From: Aurantiochytrium sp. KH105
Lineage: Eukaryota; Sar; Bigyra; Thraustochytrida; Thraustochytriidae
Direction: 5' to 3'
DNA length: 64,000 nucleotides
NCBI GenBank assembly: GCA_003116975.1
Contig: BGKB01000200.1
Location: 5,858 to 69,857 of the forward strand
Shown here: one piece after another, positions 20,401 through 29,734 of the stretch
Numbering within the stretch: position 1 is the first letter of the stretch
How the letters are laid out: each line of letters begins with the position of its first letter
Program-made: the position numbers and the translations under genes
The notes under the pieces: model-generated
Databases searched by the model: none
Told to the model about the DNA's origin: nothing
What the model saw: the letters and a program-made list of their open reading frames with translations, nothing else

Positions 20401-23400
20401 GCATGTCGTTGCGTGCCGAGGGCACGCGGAGTTTGACTGCTTTACTCGATTATGACGAGGAAAAGGCAGATCTCCAGTTCTTTAGCAAGGAAGACATGAG
20501 TTTTCACATGGTGACCCCCAGCGAGCGCGGGCGTGCTCACATCCGTGCGCGCAAGTTCAAGGTGAAACCTCGCGTGGCCTTTGCGTATGTAAAGTACATT
20601 TGGGCGAGCGGCCACCACGTCGAGGCAGTTCACCGTCTGCGACGTCTTCGACTGGTTCTCATGCGATGCCTGGAAGCAGACCACCCGCTCGACCTTGGTC
20701 TGCAAAGTTCCTCGTTTCTTCGTGCGGAACACGCAACACGTGAGCACGCAAGGGATGACAGTGGCCAGAGCAGCAACGATGGTAGTATGTTTGCGAGTTC
20801 TTCCCGACGCTTGCGCAAGCTGCGAAGAGGTGACAAGGTCAGTGAAGAGGCTGGGTCGCCTCGATCCGCATTCACGAGTGGCGACGAGGAGGGAAGCGGG
20901 GACCTTTCCGACGGCGGCGATGTCTTCGCCTCGAACGAGCCAAAAATGTCCGCGGCGGTGGTCGGGGATGCAAATGCGTTGTTCAGCATGAGTGATCTCG
21001 ATCAGCTCCGCGCGGAGATGAATGCAGCTGACGAAGCCGAGGGCAAGGGCCCTCGTGTTGATGAAAGCGATGCGGATCTTGAAGATTATCTTATTCCTGA
21101 TTTACAGGCGCTCGACGTCAACTTCCAACGCAAAGACGCGCTGCGTAAACTCGTGGTCCAGTGCAGTAACAAGTTGGGGGCGTGGCTGATCGCAGTCAAG
21201 GACAAACAGGCCGCCTTGGCGCCGAGCCCACGCGACACGGACTCTGGAGCCCGCCCGCCTATTGCTCCCCAGCAGCCGATGGAGCGCGCGCCATCTGCGC
21301 AGAATGGGCGCGGTGGGGCAAACCATGGATCTGACGCGCGGCCGACATCACCTCCAGGATCCCCACGCTTGGGCCCTGTGCCACGCTCTCGAGCGCGCCC
21401 TCGACGCGCGCGCATGTCCATCACAGCGACGATTCATAAAGGCTATGACTCAACGTCATTGAGAGGTGACAGTCTCATGTCACGGGACCCGCTGCTGCTC
21501 GAAGAACAGAGCAAGCACATTTTTGGACAGATTCTGCAGTGTTATCGGGACGCGACGGACTTGGATCCAAACAACTACAAGGCCTGGCATGCCTGGGCTT
21601 TGGCCAACTTTCGAGCTTCGGTCTCGCCGCAACTTGCCGCTGCGCATGCGGATGGCGAAGCAAAGACGGACGAGGGTGGGGCGCTCCAAGATCAACGCCA
21701 ATTTGTCGTGCCTGCGATCAATGGCTTCTTTCGCTCCATCTCTCTTGGACGTGAACGTGGAATTGACGTTTTGCAAGACATTCTTCGACTCTTGACGCTT
21801 TGGTTCAGTCATTACGAAGAGGAGGCGGTGAAGCGCTCCGTGCACGAGGGTTTCGGAACACTTGAGATTGATGTGTGGCTGGGCGTTATTCCGCAACTGA
21901 TTGCGCGTCTCAAGACCGATGGCGATCTCGTGTGCGAGCTCTTGCTTCGCATCGGAGAAGCGCATCCGCAGACGCTCATTTACCCCCTGACGGTGGCGTC
22001 CAAGTCGGACGACCCCGCGCGTTCTGCTGCCGCAAAGCACGTGATTCGCGGCATGCACAATCTTTACCCGGCCCTTGCTGAGGAAGCGATTGTCGTATCC
22101 CGTGAACTCATTCGTATCGCGGTGCTCTGGCACGAAAAGTGGTATGTTCGGCTCGAAGACGCCTCGCGAGCATACTTTACAGAGAACCCTGACGTGGATG
22201 CGATGGCGGAAATCCTCATTTCGTTACACCACGACATGGATGAAGATGGGCCTCAAACCTTGCACGAGGTAGCTTTTGTGCAGGCATATGGTTTGAATCT
22301 GGAAGAGGCTGCAGAATGGCTTTGGCAGTTCAAAGCCTCAGGGAACAAAAACAAGACGTTTTTGGACCAGGCTTGGGATTTGTACTATGGCGTTTTCCGT
22401 CAAATCAAGCAGCAACTCCAGCACAAGCAGATTGAGCTTCGAAACGTATCGCCCATTCTCTTGCGCGCGCGCGACCTGCAGCTCGCCGTTCCTGGCACCT
22501 ATCAGGTGGGTGCGCCGGTCATTCGCATTGCAGGTTTCGAGCCGTCGGTCCGCATCATTAGTTCCAAGCAAAGACCTCGAGTGATCACCATCATGGGCAG
22601 TGACGGGTTCTCGCACATGTTTCTTCTTAAGGGCAATGAGGACTTGCGCATGGACGAACGTGTCATGCAGCTCTTTGGTCTCGTGAACGGACTCTTGCAT
22701 CTCGACGAAGACACAAGCAAGCTCGGTCTCGAGATCCAGCGGTATGCCGTGGTTCCCCTGTCCTCGAGTTCGGGTGTTGTGGAGTGGGTGCCTCACACGG
22801 ACACTCTGCACCGCCTCATTGAGGAGTACCGCGAGTCACGGCGGATTCCGATTCAAGTTGAGCACAAGCTGATGAATGAGTTCTACACCAAGTACGATGA
22901 CCTGACGGTGATGCAAAAGGTTGAGATCTTTCAGCATGCGTTGGATAACACCTCTGGGCAGGATCTGGCACGTGTTCTTTGGCTGAAAAGTCCGAATTCT
23001 GAGGTTTGGATTGATCGTCGGACCAACTACACACGCTCCCTCGCAGCGATGTCCATGGTGGGCTACATTTTGGGACTTGGCGATCGGCACCCTTCCAATT
23101 TAATGCTCGAGCGCAGCTCCGGTCGAATTTTGCACATTGACTTTGGCGATTGTTTCGAGTCCACCATGCATCGCGAGAACTTTCCGGAAACGGTGCCCTT
23201 TCGCCTCACACGAATGCTCGTCAAGGCCATGGAGGCGTCCGGGATTGATGGTACTTTTCGGCACACGTGTCATGCGGTCATGCATGTTTTGCGCGAAAAC
23301 CACGAATCGATTCTCACCATGCTTGAGGCCTTTGTCTACGACCCGCTTGTCTCCTGGCGCATTCTCAATCCAGACAAGGATGGCAAGGAAGGTGACGCTG

Positions 23401-23765
23401 CTGTAAGCGCCTCTGCCGCCGTCGCTGCCGCTGTGGCGGAAGCTGGTGCAAGCAAAGACTCAACTGCGAATGGATTTTCATCGACTGCAGCAAGAACTGA
23501 AAACAGACGGCCTTCCGCGTCAAGCGACAAGATCGCGGGAAGTGGACCTCTGAAACCAGAGAAGTCAACCTTGAACCAGCGCGCTGTGGATGTGATTGAC
23601 CGCGTACGCGACAAGTTGCAAGGGACAGACTTTGCTTGCTCGGGTGAAGTCGATGGCGAACCAAGTGCATTGTCGGTGAAAGAGCAGGTGGAGAAACTCA
23701 TCAATCAGGCCACCTCTCATGAAAACCTCGCGCAACTTTACAGAGGCTGGTCCGCATGCTGGTAA
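11402..23765 (+). CDS. TOR: TOR (target of rapamycin) phosphatidylinositol-kinase-like protein kinase
   Basis: Two exons: 11402-11467 (MNLRQSQQVNDKGQQTLRKT-LD) and 11787-23765. The phase-0 intron starts GTGAGT and ends CTGTAG. The product is about 4014 residues; human mTOR has 2549, and the excess is low-complexity inserts (His, Gln, Pro and Ser runs). N-terminal HEAT repeats carry the TOR signature (AIAWLDAKTNHEMKRLAAVL). A FAT region precedes the FRB domain at about 3460-3560 (ELIRIAVLWHEKWY, LEDASRAYF, LDQAWDLYYGVF). The FRB serine, tryptophan and phenylalanine that contact FKBP12-rapamycin are all present. The kinase has KGNEDLRMDERVMQLFGLVN at about 3635, GDRHPSN at about 3787 and HIDFGD at about 3806. 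The FATC tail ends YRGWSACW, like the usual YIGWCPFW. It would be the catalytic subunit of TORC1/2, controlling growth by nutrients. Confidence 0.97.
11699..11722. repeat. GTG microsatellite in TOR intron 1
   Basis: About eight GGT/GTG units lie inside the 319-base TOR intron. It is non-coding in the splice model used here. Confidence 0.85.
14434..14485 (+). repeat. CAG/CAA tract encoding polyglutamine in TOR
   Basis: A mixed CAG/CAA run encodes a near-continuous polyglutamine tract at about residue 906-920 of TOR, between HEAT repeats. CAA interruptions would stabilise its length. Confidence 0.85.
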
Positions 23766-23895
23766 GCTCAACTCACCGCCCCCCTTAAAGGAATCTTTAA
23801 CCTGAGAGACAGTTGTATTTTATGAGAGATTTACTTGCATCCGATTGAAGAAGTCTTGCGCACGTTGGTGCTTTCACCATGGTAGCAATAACATG

Positions 23896-23926
23896 GACAG
23901 ACAGACAGACAGAGAGAGAGAGACAG
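23896..23926. repeat. GACA/GA microsatellite
   Basis: Four GACA units followed by GA repeats in the 253-base gap between the convergent TOR and Atg27-like genes. Confidence 0.85.
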
Positions 23927-24018
23927 TCAACGTGAAAGAGTGACGATAGAGAAAGGGAAGGAGGGAGGAAGACTTGAGCTCATGTATGTGCCAAAATATT
24001 TGATTGCGTGTCTTTTGT

Positions 24019-25246
24019 TCATATGACTGTGTATTCCCCGGAAGGCCCACGCGGTTGACCGGTAATGGGGACTTGCGACTCGCTTGTTGGCGACACTGCG
24101 GCTCCGCCTGAGGAGGGCGGCGGCGGCATGGAGTAGTCCGCAGCCCCATTTACATTGCCACTGCGAGCACTAGTAGGCGAAAAACTGTGGTAGCCACCTT
24201 CGGCGCCAAAACCAAGCAGACCCTTTACCCACGAAAAGGTAATTGCAGCAGCATGCACAATGAGGGCAGGCAGAGCGCGCCAAAAGTCGATGTGCGGAAC
24301 GGCTTCAAGACCCTCACGTCCCTCGTTCCGCATGTTGAGAAAGATGCCGATCACACAGTAGAGAAAGGTACCAACCAAGAGTAGAGTCAGGAAGACCGAC
24401 ATGCTGCCCGTATCCGGGTCATTGCTGCTCCCACTGTGCGCGTTTCCTTGTTGCGTGGGCGAAGAAGCAGGTTTGTGACCGGGAGAAGAGGACGGCGCTG
24501 TGGGAGATGAGCCACCAGCACCTGTGGTTCCCGCATCGCTGCCTGATGCACCGGCGTCTCCAACGGGGGTTCCGCACCCAGTCTTGGACCTGAAGAGAAA
24601 GGTCACTTCGCAATGGTCTGGGCCGACGGTGACTGTATCCAAAAAAGTCGGCGCCGTGATTGTCTCTTCGCATTTGATTTGGATCCGAGTCACTCGACCT
24701 TGTGCGCACAGCCCGTCGCTCGGGCCAGCGTAGGTAGTTTCGATGCCAGCGCCTACATTGCCATTGATGCCCTTCCAAGGCTGCTCATTTTGCAAAAGTC
24801 CCCATGGCTGGCACGTTTGGTAATTGACACTCACGGCCACGGCGTCTGGGTGGTCCGCGCATGGTCCCTTTTCCGTGACGCCTGCTACAACAGGCTCGCA
24901 GATATTAACATAAAAGATTGCCGACAGTTGCTGCTCGGCCATGTATTTCTGATACGGTGGCAGCCTGTGCAAAAAAAAGGTCGTTGGAGATCGCAATTCG
25001 GCAGGATGGTGTCAGTCTTCATCGCAATTTCCTCGACACGTACGGTCGCCACACTCCGCATCTTCCGCGTCGTCTTCCTCCCCGCGCCCTCCCAGCCCAG
25101 CCCAAACAGATTGATACGCACTCCTTGCTCGCAGATTTGAGATCGAAGGCGAGGCCGTCGACCTCGAAGCTGCAGACATTGGCCCTGGACCCATGCGAGC
25201 TCGCGAGCAGCACGCCCGCCGCCAGCGTCGCCGCGAGGGTCCTCAT
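24019..25246 (-). CDS. Atg27/MRH-type single-pass receptor
   Basis: Two exons on the minus strand: 25246-25122 and 24964-24019. The intron has a GTGCGT donor and a TTTTTTTTGCACAG acceptor, giving about 356 residues. Exon 1 encodes a signal peptide (MRTLAATLAAGVLLASSHG) followed by CSFEVDGLAFDLKSA, the usual beginning of an MRH/Atg27 lumenal domain. Exon 2 continues it: YVNICEPVV, VNYQTCQPWG, YAGPSDGLC, RIQIKCEET, and CEVTFLFRSKTGC with paired cysteines. A Ser/Pro/Gly stalk leads to a membrane segment (SVFLTLLLVGTFLYCVIGIF). The cytosolic tail ends GEYTVI, a YxxPhi-type sorting signal. Atg27 cycles between Golgi, endosome and vacuole and helps Atg9 traffic; mannose-6-phosphate-receptor-like proteins share the domain, so either label is possible. 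It is convergent with TOR. Confidence 0.72.
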
Positions 25247-25730
25247 CGCTGCGCGGCCGGCCCGCTCCTCGCGCGCAGGTCGTCTCCGCGGCGCCGCGTC
25301 GAGGGTCTGGCACGAACCGAGGGCTCCGCCGCCGACCCCCACTCTTGTGCCCCTTGCCCTGGGCCCCGCCGCGCAAATGTGCCGCCGCGCGAGGCCGGCC
25401 ACATTTGTGCCGCCCGGCCGCGGCGCAAGCGGCACAAATGAGCGCGGCCGGGTTCGCCGCGCAGACCCCGATCCGCGCCACGGCGCCCGAGCCGGAGCCC
25501 GAGCCCGAGCCCGAGGACGGGCCCGCGAGCGCGGAGGAGAGGGCGCGCAGCGCCGCGGCGACGCGCGGCCCGGCAGCGCCAGGGCCCCCGCGCGCGCTCG
25601 GGGCGAGGCCCGGCCCGAGGGCGCAGCGCGGCGCGGAGAGCAGGCCCGGCTGCGCAGCCTCGGCGGGCGAGGTGCTGCCGGCCAGTATCCTTCCTTGGCG
25701 GCGCCGCGGCGCAGAGCGGGACGCGGGGAG
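25247..25730. promoter_or_regulatory. bidirectional promoter region, Atg27-like / VHS adaptor
   Basis: 484 very GC-rich bases separate two divergent endosomal-traffic genes. All frames are long and open here because of base composition. The segment about 25340-25440 is strikingly symmetric: 'CTTGTGCC' and 'CACAAATG' type blocks recur in both orientations (CGGCACAAATG near 25430, CGCAAATGTGCCG near 25370, CACATTTGTGCCG near 25400). This suggests inverted binding sites. Confidence 0.45.
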
Positions 25731-26839
25731 ATGTCGTTCAAGGCGATCACGGCGTCGTACTACGCCAGCAAGGGCAAGGCGGACTCGGAGCTGTTCAACC
25801 TGATCGAGGCCGCGGTCAATGGCGACGGGCCTGATGAGGCGCTCAATGCGCAGATTGCCACAAAAGTCCACGGGATCAAGGAGCCCAAGCAGCTGGCGGA
25901 TATTGTGCGCAGGTTGCGGAAAAAGCTCAAGATCCCGGACCATAACATTGTGATGAACACGTTTGTACTGCTCGAGACACTCATGGACGAGTTTCACCCG
26001 GACCTGATTATGGCTGTGTCCATTCCGAAGATGATGAAGCAGTTCATGCGTCTCATAAAGGCCGGCAAGCAAGGCGGGAGGAGCAAGCAAGAGGAGGCCG
26101 ACAAGGCACTTGCGTTGCTCGAGATGTGGAGCGCAAAGTATCGCGAACGGCCTGCGATGGCCAAGAACATTCTCGATACTTTTGCCTTGCTTCAGCGCAA
26201 AGGGGTTGCCTACAACGACTCCTCGCGTGAAGCAAATGTGACATCGGCCGCAAGCGCGACGAGGAGTTCTGGTCGCACTGGCGGCGCGACGGGGGATGGT
26301 AGCAGGTCCGCACTCTCGCAGGCCACGACGCAGCTTCAGGGCCTGTCGCCGCAGGAGCAGGATTCGGTCATTTCGAACGCAACGGCCATGCTCGAAGAAC
26401 TCGTGTACAATGTATCTTCAAAGGAGGAGGCCGCTTCCAACGATCTCATTACAGAGCTCGTACAACAGGTCAAGGGCTTTCAGAACGTCATTGCTGCCAA
26501 GCTCAGTCAGGAGGAGGATGCTTCGCGCATGGATATCCTCATCAAGCTAAATGAACGCGTTCTCAACGCTCTCAGCCTTCACAAGCGTGCTGTGGAGGTT
26601 GGTCCTCCGAGCGCAGATACAAAGCCAACGACATTCACCATGGAGGACTTTGCGCGCGACGGTCAAACCCGTAGTCGTAGTCCTGACATTCCCACGGCGC
26701 AACCTCTAACGCCCAACTCCGCAAACGGATCTGGGCGCATGGTAGGCCACGTTGTAGGGGGCTCAGCGTCCGCACCGAATGCAACGGGTGCTTCGTCTGG
26801 ATGGAACATGAGTTCACAACCTCTTCAACCCCAGTCACA

Positions 26840-26879
<40 letters not shown>

Positions 26880-27740
26880 CATCAGCCTTCGTCTTGGGCA
26901 GCGAGTGCTGACTCTTTCGACCCCTTTGGCAATAATCACCAGCAACCGCCTCAGCGTGAGGCGCCTTCTGCGCCAGGCTGGGGGGGCGTGCCGTCTCCTA
27001 CAGGGGTACCTGGAAAAGACGAGAACCCGTTTGATGCTTTCCGTGCAGGAGGGGACTCTTCCGACGAGGATGATGATGACGACGACTGGGCCGCGGCTGC
27101 GTGGGACAAGGCCTCGCCCACACCTCCGCCGACGAATCCTCATCCTGCTCCGTCCATGCCGCAGGGCCAGCAATCCCAGTGGTCCTCTGTTCCGCCTCAA
27201 CAGCCGAAGCAGCAAACGGACAGCGCTGCAGATGCTTGGGCTGGAATGATGAATTCCATGAGTCTGGGGGGAAATGGATCCTCTGCCTCTGCATCTTCAT
27301 GGGGCGGTCGCCCTACTCAACCTGCTGCACCTCAACAGGCTCCGCATCCCCAGCAGCAGTATCAACAGCACCACTACTCTCAGCAACACCCTCAGCAACC
27401 TGCACAGGCACCGCCGCCACAGCAGCAGCAGCAGCAGCAGCAGCAATTTCAGCAACCAATGCAGCGCCAACAGTACCAACAGCAGCAAGCAGCGCAGAAC
27501 AGGGTGCAGCATCCACGACCGAATGCCCCGGTGCGTAGTCGACCTCCAGCACCCCAGGCTCGTCCTCATCCTCCTCAAGCTGCGCAGCATCCCATGACAG
27601 CGCCGCAGCCCCAACAACAGCAGCAGCACCAGCAACACTACATGCAGCAGCACCAGCAGCACCAGCAGCAACCGCCGCCGCAGCAGCAACAGCAACCCGC
27701 CAAGAAAGACGAAGACAATCCTTGGGACTCCCTTTTCTAG
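25731..27740 (+). CDS. VHS/GAT-domain endosomal sorting adaptor (TOM1-like) with Gln-rich tail
   Basis: This is a 669-residue single-exon protein. I chose the ATG at 25731 because the VHS domain begins right after it; the open frame upstream is compositional. Residues 1-140 form the VHS superhelix (ITASYYASKGKADSELFNLI, IPDHNIVMNTFVLLETLMDE, MAVSIPKMMKQFMRLIKAGK). Residues about 195-290 resemble a GAT three-helix bundle (DSVISNATAMLEELVYNVSS, AAKLSQEEDASRMDILIKLN), which binds ubiquitin in TOM1 and GGA proteins. The tail carries FDPFGNN, ENPFDAF (NPF, EH-domain ligand), an acidic run with a DDDDDWAAAAW end and many Gln blocks. It ends NPWDSLF. The protein probably works as an ESCRT-0-like adaptor sorting ubiquitinated cargo at endosomes. 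No VHS-FYVE zinc finger is present, which separates it from HRS. Confidence 0.82.
26842..26880 (+). repeat. CAG/CAA tract encoding polyglutamine in the VHS adaptor
   Basis: Thirteen consecutive CAG/CAA codons. A second glutamine block lies at about 27420-27447, and further ones near the 3' end of the gene. Confidence 0.85.
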
Positions 27741-28447
27741 ACACCTTACTCAACTAAAGCTCTGTGCACCCGCCAACTTGCATGCTTCGAATCTTGACAA
27801 TCTCTTGGCGCAGCAGATTCACCGGAAAAGCCACGCGACGACGCTGATTCTCGCCCCCTCTTTCATACCTTGGTCCCCAGCCAAAGCTCTGTGCCCCGCC
27901 AACTTGCGCGCCTCCAATCTCGACAATCTCCTGCTTGCAACATTTTCACGAGAAAGCCACGGCGACGATCATGCACCCCGCCCCGGTCTTGTCCACGCCC
28001 TACGCAGTCTGCCAACGAACCTCCATCCGACTTCCCTTCCATCTCCTATCTCCCAGATTCGCTCGGGTCGGGCGGGACCTGGCGGCAGCAGACCCGATTC
28101 CCTCTCGGCCTCGCTCGCGCGCGAGACCCCGGTCTGCGCGCGCGGCGAGCTCGACGCGGAGCGCGCGGCGGACGCGGCCGCCAGCAGCAGCTCCTGCAGC
28201 AGCAGCTCCTGCAGCAGCAGCTCCTGCAGCGGCAGCGGCGGCAGCAGCAGCGGCGGCGGCAGCAGCAGCAGGCGCCCGGTGTCGAGGACGCGACCTGGAC
28301 GCGGCCGCGACGGCGGCACCTCGGCCGCGCGCGCGAGACCGCGGCGGGGCCGAGGCGAGACGGGTCTGGCGTCGCGGCCAGCCTGCCGGCCAGCGACCCC
28401 CCTCCCCTCCCCTCGCGCGAGGAGAAGCGGCGAGCGAGCGAGCGACC
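27741..28447. other. intergenic / long 5' leader with duplicated segment and CAG-CTG repeats
   Basis: It lies between the tandem VHS adaptor and GNAT genes. A segment near 27780-27845 (GCTTCGAATCTTGACAATCT, AAAGCCACGCGACGACG) recurs in diverged form near 27910-27970 (GCCTCCAATCTCGACAATCT, GAAAGCCACGGCGACGAT). That is a tandem duplication of about 125 bases. The end nearest the GNAT ATG is very GC-rich. The GNAT frame is open through it without a stop from 27935. Confidence 0.55.
28181..28275. repeat. AGCAGCAGCTCCTGC tandem repeat and GCA/GGC-rich run
   Basis: Three copies of a 15-base unit (CAGCAGCAGCTCCTG), then AGC/GGC triplets, just upstream of the GNAT gene. The unit contains CAG and CTG on the same strand, so it can fold on itself. 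Confidence 0.8.
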
Positions 28448-29689
28448 ATGGGTGCGGACGACGACGTCTTCGAGGACGACCTGAAAATGGCCAGCTGCGG
28501 AGCCGTCGCGCTGCCTCCGAATCTTCGCGTCGAGCGCCAGGAATGCGGCAAGGAGGTCAAGTGGCTCGTGTTCCATGAGGACAAGCGCGGAGCGCAAGGC
28601 AAGCTCGTGGCGCAGCTGCATGAATGCGGTGCTGCAGGCCAGCCGACCCCTGCGGAGGAGCGGCAAGGTTTCATCAAGGCCGTGTCTGTCCGCCCAAAAC
28701 TCCGCGGCCAGAATGTCGCACTTGCGCTCCTGGAAATGTGTAAGGCTTTTATGCGTGACCATCTTGGCTATTGCTGCGTGCTTCTCGAAGCGGAAGAAGA
28801 CATGGCTCGCTTTGGCAAACTTGTTGGTCTCTACGAACGCGCGGGATTCGAAGTCGTCAATATGCCGAATGGAAGCTCCTTCAAAATGCTCTATAATGGC
28901 GACGAGACCTATCGCGTGGTACCGATGCGCTGCAACTTGCAAGCGCAAGGTAGAAATCTTGTGTCACAGACTCAACGTCTTTCTCTCGTGCACGCTTTGG
29001 CCAAACGAGAGGCTACACGTTCCTCGACCCGCTGCACGATTTCAATTTGGGATGCGCTCTCTCGTAGCGGGGGTCTTGCGCGCGCAACTTCGCGAATGCG
29101 CGCCGCCGAATCCTGCGGCCATCCTGACTGGGTGCAGTTTCTCGCTCTTGTCCAGCATCTAGGTGCTTTCTCGAGACAGGGAGACTGGGGCCAGCCAGTA
29201 GCTGCGGTGGAGGGAGCAGACTCGCTTTCGGATCTCTGGCTCGCGGGCATGCCCGCCACGACGGCTCAGGCTGCTCAAGCAGGGTGCGAGGAAGCAAGCA
29301 TTAAGTTAATGGGTGAGGTAGAGGCGAACTCGGGCGATCAAACCGAGCTCCAAGCACCTCATCTTGACGGCGTGCAACCTGTTTGGAGCGACGACGAATA
29401 TTTGTACACTGTCTTTGAAAAGAACGCCTGCGTTCTTCCTTCGGCGTTTCTGCACATGCTGCGATTCCGGCGTCTTGACAAGCTTTTGCAGGCGGGTGTC
29501 TATGACAAGATTCTTGGCCCTGGGGATCGCTCTGCACTTTCCTGGGTGCACCTGTATGCGCAATTGTGGCGCAACGCCCTGCTTCCGGCCGCTCTCGCAC
29601 TCAATTCCGACGATCCTGCTTCTGAACAAGATTTGTTGCGAGCGAAGATGCTTGCACGCAAGTTTGCGCCCGAACCTTTGGCTTGGTGA
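28448..29689 (+). CDS. GNAT-fold N-acetyltransferase-like protein
   Basis: This is 413 residues from an ATG in good context (ACCATGG). A GNAT core lies at about residues 28-145. It has a beta strand GFIKAVSVRPKL, the acetyl-CoA loop-like RGQNVALALLEMCKAF (matching RGxGxG/A-xxLL), a strand CCVLLEAEED, and the terminal motif GLYERAGFEVVNM. The last resembles 'lYek.GFe', typical of GNATs. The C-terminal 260 residues are helical, and I do not recognise them (TVFEKNACVLPSAFLHMLRF, LSWVHLYAQLWRNALLPAAL). The substrate is unknown. MGADDD allows, but does not prove, N-myristoylation. It lies head-to-tail after the VHS gene, and its stop is 45 bases from the convergent WW-repeat gene. Confidence 0.6.
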   Translation: MGADDDVFEDDLKMASCGAVALPPNLRVERQECGKEVKWLVFHEDKRGAQGKLVAQLHECGAAGQPTPAEERQGFIKAVSVRPKLRGQNVALALLEMCKAFMRDHLGYCCVLLEAEEDMARFGKLVGLYERAGFEVVNMPNGSSFKMLYNGDETYRVVPMRCNLQAQGRNLVSQTQRLSLVHALAKREATRSSTRCTISIWDALSRSGGLARATSRMRAAESCGHPDWVQFLALVQHLGAFSRQGDWGQPVAAVEGADSLSDLWLAGMPATTAQAAQAGCEEASIKLMGEVEANSGDQTELQAPHLDGVQPVWSDDEYLYTVFEKNACVLPSAFLHMLRFRRLDKLLQAGVYDKILGPGDRSALSWVHLYAQLWRNALLPAALALNSDDPASEQDLLRAKMLARKFAPEPLAW

Positions 29690-29734
29690 TTCTCGCTGTC
29701 ACGTCACACTGCACTTTCATTTTATTTATCTTAC

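Noticed and set aside
24918-25730. 271-codon in-frame upstream extension of the VHS adaptor
   Set aside because: It overlaps antisense to the Atg27-like gene and has random Arg/Ala/Pro composition; the VHS domain begins exactly at 25731.
27935-28447. 171-codon in-frame upstream extension of the GNAT gene
   Set aside because: Composition is repeat-driven (Ala and Arg runs); ATG 28448 has a good ACCATGG context. It is kept only as a finding to check.
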